Below are positions 60,710 through 64,000 of a stretch of DNA of 64,000 nucleotides, piece by piece. Location: positions 4,836,001-4,900,000 of the forward strand of contig NC_014640.1 of NCBI RefSeq assembly GCF_000165835.1, given 5' to 3'. The position numbers were made by a program, and so were the translations under genes. The notes under the pieces were generated by a model. The model had not been told where the DNA came from. It did no database searches and saw only the letters and a list, made by a program, of their open reading frames with translations. Every line of letters begins with the position of its first letter. Within the stretch, counting starts at the first letter, position 1. The stretch is from Achromobacter xylosoxidans A8 (GTDB taxonomy: Bacteria > Pseudomonadota > Gammaproteobacteria > Burkholderiales > Burkholderiaceae_B).

Positions 60710-62029
60710 TCAGCGCTGCAAGGGCGACTTGGCCGTTTCCCTTGCGGCCAGCACCGCCACCGCCGTCACCGCCAATGCCGCCGCCACGTACAGCGAAATC
60801 GCAAAGGTCGAGTTCCAGGACTTGAACAGGCTGGCGATGATCAGCGGCGCGAACCCACCGCCGACGATGCCGGCCAGCGTGTATGCCAGCGAAGACCCCG
60901 CATAGCGCACGCGGCCCGGGAACTGCTCGGTGACGAATGCGGCCTGCGGGCCGTACATCAGCGCGTGGATCAGCAGGCCCACTACAACCGCCGCGCAGAT
61001 GGCGATGGGATGCGCGGTGTCCATCAGCACGAAGAAGACGAAGGCCCAGATCATGCCCAGCACCGCGCCTGCCAGGTACACCGGACGCCGGCCGATCTTG
61101 TCGGACAGATGCCCGCACAGCGGCACCGCAAGCGCGTTCAGCGCAGCCCCCAGCATGGTGGCAGTCAGGGCCATCGGCCGCGACAGGTGCAGCACCGTCG
61201 TCACGTAAGTCAGCGTGAACACCACCACCAGCGCATAGAGCACGTCGGAACCGATGCGCGAGCCGCCGGCGATCAGCAGCTGGCGCCAGTACTGTCCCAG
61301 CACTTCCTTGATGGGAGTGGCGGCGGTTTCGCGCTTCTGTTCCATTTCCAGGAATACAGGCGTCTCTTCAACGCCGCGGCGCAGCCACAGGCCGAACAGC
61401 ACCAGCGCCACGCTGGAGACGAACGGCAGGCGCCAGCCCCAGGCCTGGAAGTCCTCGGGGCTGAGGAAGGCCGAGACCGCCGCGATGAAGCCCGTGCCTA
61501 TCAGCGTGCCGCAGGACGGTCCGATCTGCGTGAACGAAGCGTTGCGCCCGCGCTGGTCCGGCTTGCCGTGCTCCATCGACAGCAGCACCGCGCCGGCCCA
61601 TTCGCCGCCCAGGGCCACGCCCTGCACGAAGCGCAAGGCCACCAGCGCCACCGGCGCCCACACACCCCAGGACGCGTAGGTCGGCAACAGCCCCATCAGG
61701 CCGGTGGAAATGCCCATGATGACCAGGGTGGCGACCAGGACGAACTTGCGCCCCAGCCGGTCGCCCAGATGCCCGAAGACAAAGCCGCCCAGCGGCCGCG
61801 ACACGTAACCCACGGCATAAGTGGAAAAAGCCAGGATGGTGCCCGTCAGCGGGTCGAAGGACGGAAAGAAGATGGAGTTGAATACCAGCGCCGCCATCAG
61901 GTTGTAGATGGTGAAGTCGTACCACTCCAGCGTGGTGCCGACCGAACTGGCCAGAGCCAGCCTGCGCATCTTGTTGGGCGCCGCAGCCGTCTTGATCGCC
62001 GCGGCGTCGTACAGGGTTTCTTCAGCCAT
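60710..62029 (-). CDS. MFS transporter, metabolite:proton symporter (MHS) family
   Basis: This 439-residue inner-membrane transporter has twelve predicted helices. MHS signatures are TLEWYDFTIYNLMAALVF in helix 1, FGHLGDRLGRKFVLV in loop 2-3, RFVQGVALGGEWAGAVLL in helix 4 and the CGHLSDKIGRRPVYLAG repeat in loop 8-9. Family members such as ShiA, KgtP and ProP carry carboxylates or osmolytes. It is transcribed with the upstream barrel protein gene at 62075-62746, under a neighbouring LysR regulator. A hydroxy acid is a likely substrate. Confidence 0.9.
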   Translation of the reverse strand: MAEETLYDAAAIKTAAAPNKMRRLALASSVGTTLEWYDFTIYNLMAALVFNSIFFPSFDPLTGTILAFSTYAVGYVSRPLGGFVFGHLGDRLGRKFVLVATLVIMGISTGLMGLLPTYASWGVWAPVALVALRFVQGVALGGEWAGAVLLSMEHGKPDQRGRNASFTQIGPSCGTLIGTGFIAAVSAFLSPEDFQAWGWRLPFVSSVALVLFGLWLRRGVEETPVFLEMEQKRETAATPIKEVLGQYWRQLLIAGGSRIGSDVLYALVVVFTLTYVTTVLHLSRPMALTATMLGAALNALAVPLCGHLSDKIGRRPVYLAGAVLGMIWAFVFFVLMDTAHPIAICAAVVVGLLIHALMYGPQAAFVTEQFPGRVRYAGSSLAYTLAGIVGGGFAPLIIASLFKSWNSTFAISLYVAAALAVTAVAVLAARETAKSPLQR

Positions 62030-62074
62030 GGGGTTCCCCTTGAATATGATGTTTGCTGCCAGGCCGCGACGGGC

Positions 62075-62746
62075 TTAGCGCAGGTCGGCAGCCGCCAGCT
62101 TCCAGCCCAGTTCCAGCAGCCAGGCGCCGGACGGATCGGCATCGAAGGCGCTGCAGGCCTGGTCGCGCAAGGCATGCGCGGCCGCCGCGGAGCTCGCCTC
62201 CACCACGAACAGGGGCGCCAGCACGCGGTTCTCGGCGGACTCGCGCGGCAGGGGCGTGCTGAGCGCCGCATCCGGCACCAGCAGATAGGACTGCACGAAG
62301 CCGTCGGCCTCTGCCAGCTGGGCGCCCAGCGCGCTGGCCCGGACGACCTGCGCCTCGCCGTCGCCAGTCGCCGGCAGCGGCAGGACCACGAGTTCGCTGC
62401 CGGAGCCGAAGCCGGTCACGGCCCGCACGGCGCAGACGCGGCGCATGGGATCGCGCATCCGGTCCAGGTTGGTCACCGACCATGCGGTCTGGCGTTCGAA
62501 CGCCGCGCGGTAATCGGACGTAGTGAAGGCCGCCAGCGATTCGGTGCGGTACAGGCCCAGGTACTTACGGCCGCCCTGCCGCGACAGGTAGCGCGCGCCC
62601 GACAGGAAGCCGGGGATGCGCACGCGCTCTTCCACGTGCTCGCGGTCGTACCAGCGGTTGAAATCGGCGTCGTGGGCGGCGTCGGCGTCAGTAGCGACGA
62701 ACAGCAGGCCGTGGGGCGGGAGAGAGGATTCGGTGTGCGTGCTCAT
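62075..62746 (-). CDS. Dimeric alpha-beta barrel-like protein, unknown function
   Basis: The 223 residues start MSTHTESSLPPHGLLFVATD. The N-terminal half has the ferredoxin-like pattern FNRWYDREHVEERVRIPGF with SGARYLSR and KYLGLYRTESLAAF, seen in EthD/DUF4286-like small dimeric barrels. The second half (about 110-223) appears to repeat the fold more loosely (GFVQSYLLVPDAALSTPL). I cannot assign a reaction. It lies 45 bp upstream of the MFS gene, on the same strand and downstream of a LysR gene. Confidence 0.65.
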   Translation of the reverse strand: MSTHTESSLPPHGLLFVATDADAAHDADFNRWYDREHVEERVRIPGFLSGARYLSRQGGRKYLGLYRTESLAAFTTSDYRAAFERQTAWSVTNLDRMRDPMRRVCAVRAVTGFGSGSELVVLPLPATGDGEAQVVRASALGAQLAEADGFVQSYLLVPDAALSTPLPRESAENRVLAPLFVVEASSAAAAHALRDQACSAFDADPSGAWLLELGWKLAAADLR

Positions 62747-62820
62747 GGGCGGAAGACAGGAAATTCCTTCGATTGCGGAAGGCTCCATCTTCAGCCGGCC
62801 GACTGGCGGCGGACAAACGA

Positions 62821-62849
62821 GTAATTTTTCTGCGCGGCAACAGAATTAC
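62821..62849. promoter_or_regulatory. Interrupted inverted repeat, possible LysR operator
   Basis: GTAATT (62821-62826) and AATTAC (62844-62849) are inverted, separated by 17 bases, in an AT-richer stretch upstream of the barrel-protein/MFS operon and next to a LysR gene. It fits the loose T-N11-A style of LysR sites. The evidence is modest. Confidence 0.35.
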
Positions 62850-62872
62850 TGAAAGACGCCCTAGGGATAACA

Positions 62873-63784
62873 CTATTGCGCCGAGCCCAATCGCGGCGCA
62901 ATGACCGAGGAAGTGAACTGGTCCGAAGCGCGGCTGGCGAGCTCGGCCACCAGCCGGATCGCATCCGACCCGGCGCTTTCCAGATAGCTCACCACCAGCA
63001 GCTGGGGCGGCACCGGAATGTCGCAGCGGATGATCTGCACTTCGCCGCGCGCCACGTACTCGTAGATGGGCGGCAGCGGCACCAGCGCGCGGCCGAATCC
63101 GCTGCGCACCAGCCGCGCCAGCGCGGAGATCGAACTGACGCAATGCACCTTGCCCTGCGGCATGCCGACTTCGCGGTACAGGGCCTTGAGCGCTTCATGC
63201 GGTTGCGATCCCGGACTCATGGTCAGCACCGGCTCGCTCAACAGTTGCTGCGTGGTCAGCGCTTCCTCGTCGCCGGCCGGCCCGACCCAGCCCATCTCCA
63301 TGGGCAGGCAGGTAGTGCTGATGATGCCGCTGTCGTTCAGCAGATCGGTCTGCAACGCGATGTCGAGCGTCCCTTCACGCAGGCCGCGGTGCAGGGCCCG
63401 CGTGGTCTCGGACGTGAGCTGCACTTCGATGCCCGGATAGGTGGAGCGCAGATTGGTCAGGAAGCCGATCAGCCAGGTATGCACCACGGTCTCGATGGCG
63501 CCGATGCGCACCAGGCCGAAGACCTCGTCACCGCCCTTGCCCAGCGACAGGATCTGCTGGCGGATCTCCAGCAGCCGCTCGCCGTAGTCCAGCAGCCGGG
63601 TGCCGGTGGCGGTCAGCCTGAGCTCCTTGGCGTCGCGCTCGAACAGGCGCGCGCCGATGTCCTCTTCCAGCGAGGCGATGCGGTTGGCCACGGCGGCCTG
63701 GGTGATGTGCAGGCGGTCGCTTGCCGCCCGGAAACTGCCCAGGCGCGCCGACCACAGAAAGGCTTCGACAAAACGCGTATTCAT
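62873..63784 (-). CDS. LysR-family transcriptional regulator
   Basis: The 303 residues from ATG 63784 start MNTRFVEAFLWSARLGSFRAASDRLHITQAAVANRI, a standard LysR winged helix. The effector domain is at about 90-295 (GLVRIGAIETVVHTWLIGFL, GLREGTLDIALQTDLLNDSG, LVRSGFGRALVPLPPIYEY). The upstream frame stays open to 63925, but family length favours this start. It reads toward the barrel-protein/MFS operon and probably controls it. The remaining bases to the window end (63785-64000) contain its promoter region and no other gene that I can see. Confidence 0.9.
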   Translation of the reverse strand: MNTRFVEAFLWSARLGSFRAASDRLHITQAAVANRIASLEEDIGARLFERDAKELRLTATGTRLLDYGERLLEIRQQILSLGKGGDEVFGLVRIGAIETVVHTWLIGFLTNLRSTYPGIEVQLTSETTRALHRGLREGTLDIALQTDLLNDSGIISTTCLPMEMGWVGPAGDEEALTTQQLLSEPVLTMSPGSQPHEALKALYREVGMPQGKVHCVSSISALARLVRSGFGRALVPLPPIYEYVARGEVQIIRCDIPVPPQLLVVSYLESAGSDAIRLVAELASRASDQFTSSVIAPRLGSAQ

Positions 63785-64000
63785 CTCGGTACGACGCGGC
63801 AAGGCATCGCGCAAGGGTCCAGAACCCCGGAGCGGCAAGCTCCGATCCCTCCACATGCTACCGCCATAAGGCCGGACGCGGCATGGGCTGCGGTGTGTCC
63901 GCATCAATGGTGCGTCGCGCACCAAAGTGGCTCAGGCGCGGCACCAGCGCGAGGCAGCCTGGTCCGCTCCCGCGCGCCGGCCTCACGGCCGGCAGTTGGC

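Noticed and set aside
1..64000. CRISPR arrays, toxin-antitoxin pairs, restriction or other defence systems, prophage
   Set aside because: I looked for regularly spaced repeats, paired small genes and hallmark proteins on both strands and found none beyond the single IS element.

Overview
The window is a high-GC chromosomal segment of a denitrifying betaproteobacterium of the Alcaligenaceae, most probably Achromobacter. The evidence is an azurin whose mature sequence matches, from memory, that of Achromobacter (Alcaligenes) xylosoxidans almost residue for residue; a complete clade I nosRZDFYLX cluster; four orphan Bug-type solute receptors; and a cysS-alkA-accA-tilS-lysC order familiar from Bordetella and Achromobacter. 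No phage, CRISPR array or plasmid functions were seen.

Left part (1-17.2 kb), mostly catabolic units with local regulators. A TonB-dependent siderophore receptor is followed by a four-carbon acid-sugar operon (KdgT-type permease, DUF1537 kinase, PdxA2 dehydrogenase, GntR regulator) with a striking operator palindrome in front. Next is a GntR/FCD regulator divergent from a fumarylacetoacetase-family enzyme and a Bug receptor. A five-gene acyl-CoA operon (class III CoA-transferase, crotonase-like protein, two-subunit CoA-transferase-like pair, acyl-CoA ligase) faces another Bug receptor, an IclR regulator and a Gln-type thiol dioxygenase. Similar TCCTA-N5-TAGGA operators tie most of this block together, and I propose it degrades a mercapto-carboxylate such as 3-mercaptopropionate.

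Middle (17.3-36 kb): small proteins of unknown function, including a tandem pair of paralogues, one fused to an XRE-type HTH; three identical tRNA-Arg(ACG) genes, two of which bracket a 3.5-kb insert of envelope genes; mnmH and tRNA-Ser(GCT); then housekeeping genes (lysC, tilS, accA, alkA-like, cysS, a TPR protein, a cyclophilin, lpxH, uppP, a TerC/CBS membrane protein).

Respiratory block (35.8-45.3 kb): azurin lies divergent from nosRZDFYLX. Two FNR/ANR-like boxes are placed so that one could serve each direction. NosZ reduces N2O; NosR feeds it electrons; NosDFY and NosL supply copper/sulfur maturation; NosX (ApbE family) flavinylates NosR. An IS3-family element sits exactly in the loop of the terminator after nosX, with an ATC target duplication.

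Right part (46.8-64 kb): suhB and trmJ; a Bug receptor divergent from an IclR regulator; an MscS channel; a tightly overlapping imelysin/DUF1111/imelysin/DUF1513 operon, probably linked to iron handling; and a final catabolic block (LysR, class II aldolase, Bug receptor, D-2-hydroxyacid dehydrogenase, MFS transporter, a dimeric-barrel protein, LysR) of unknown substrate.
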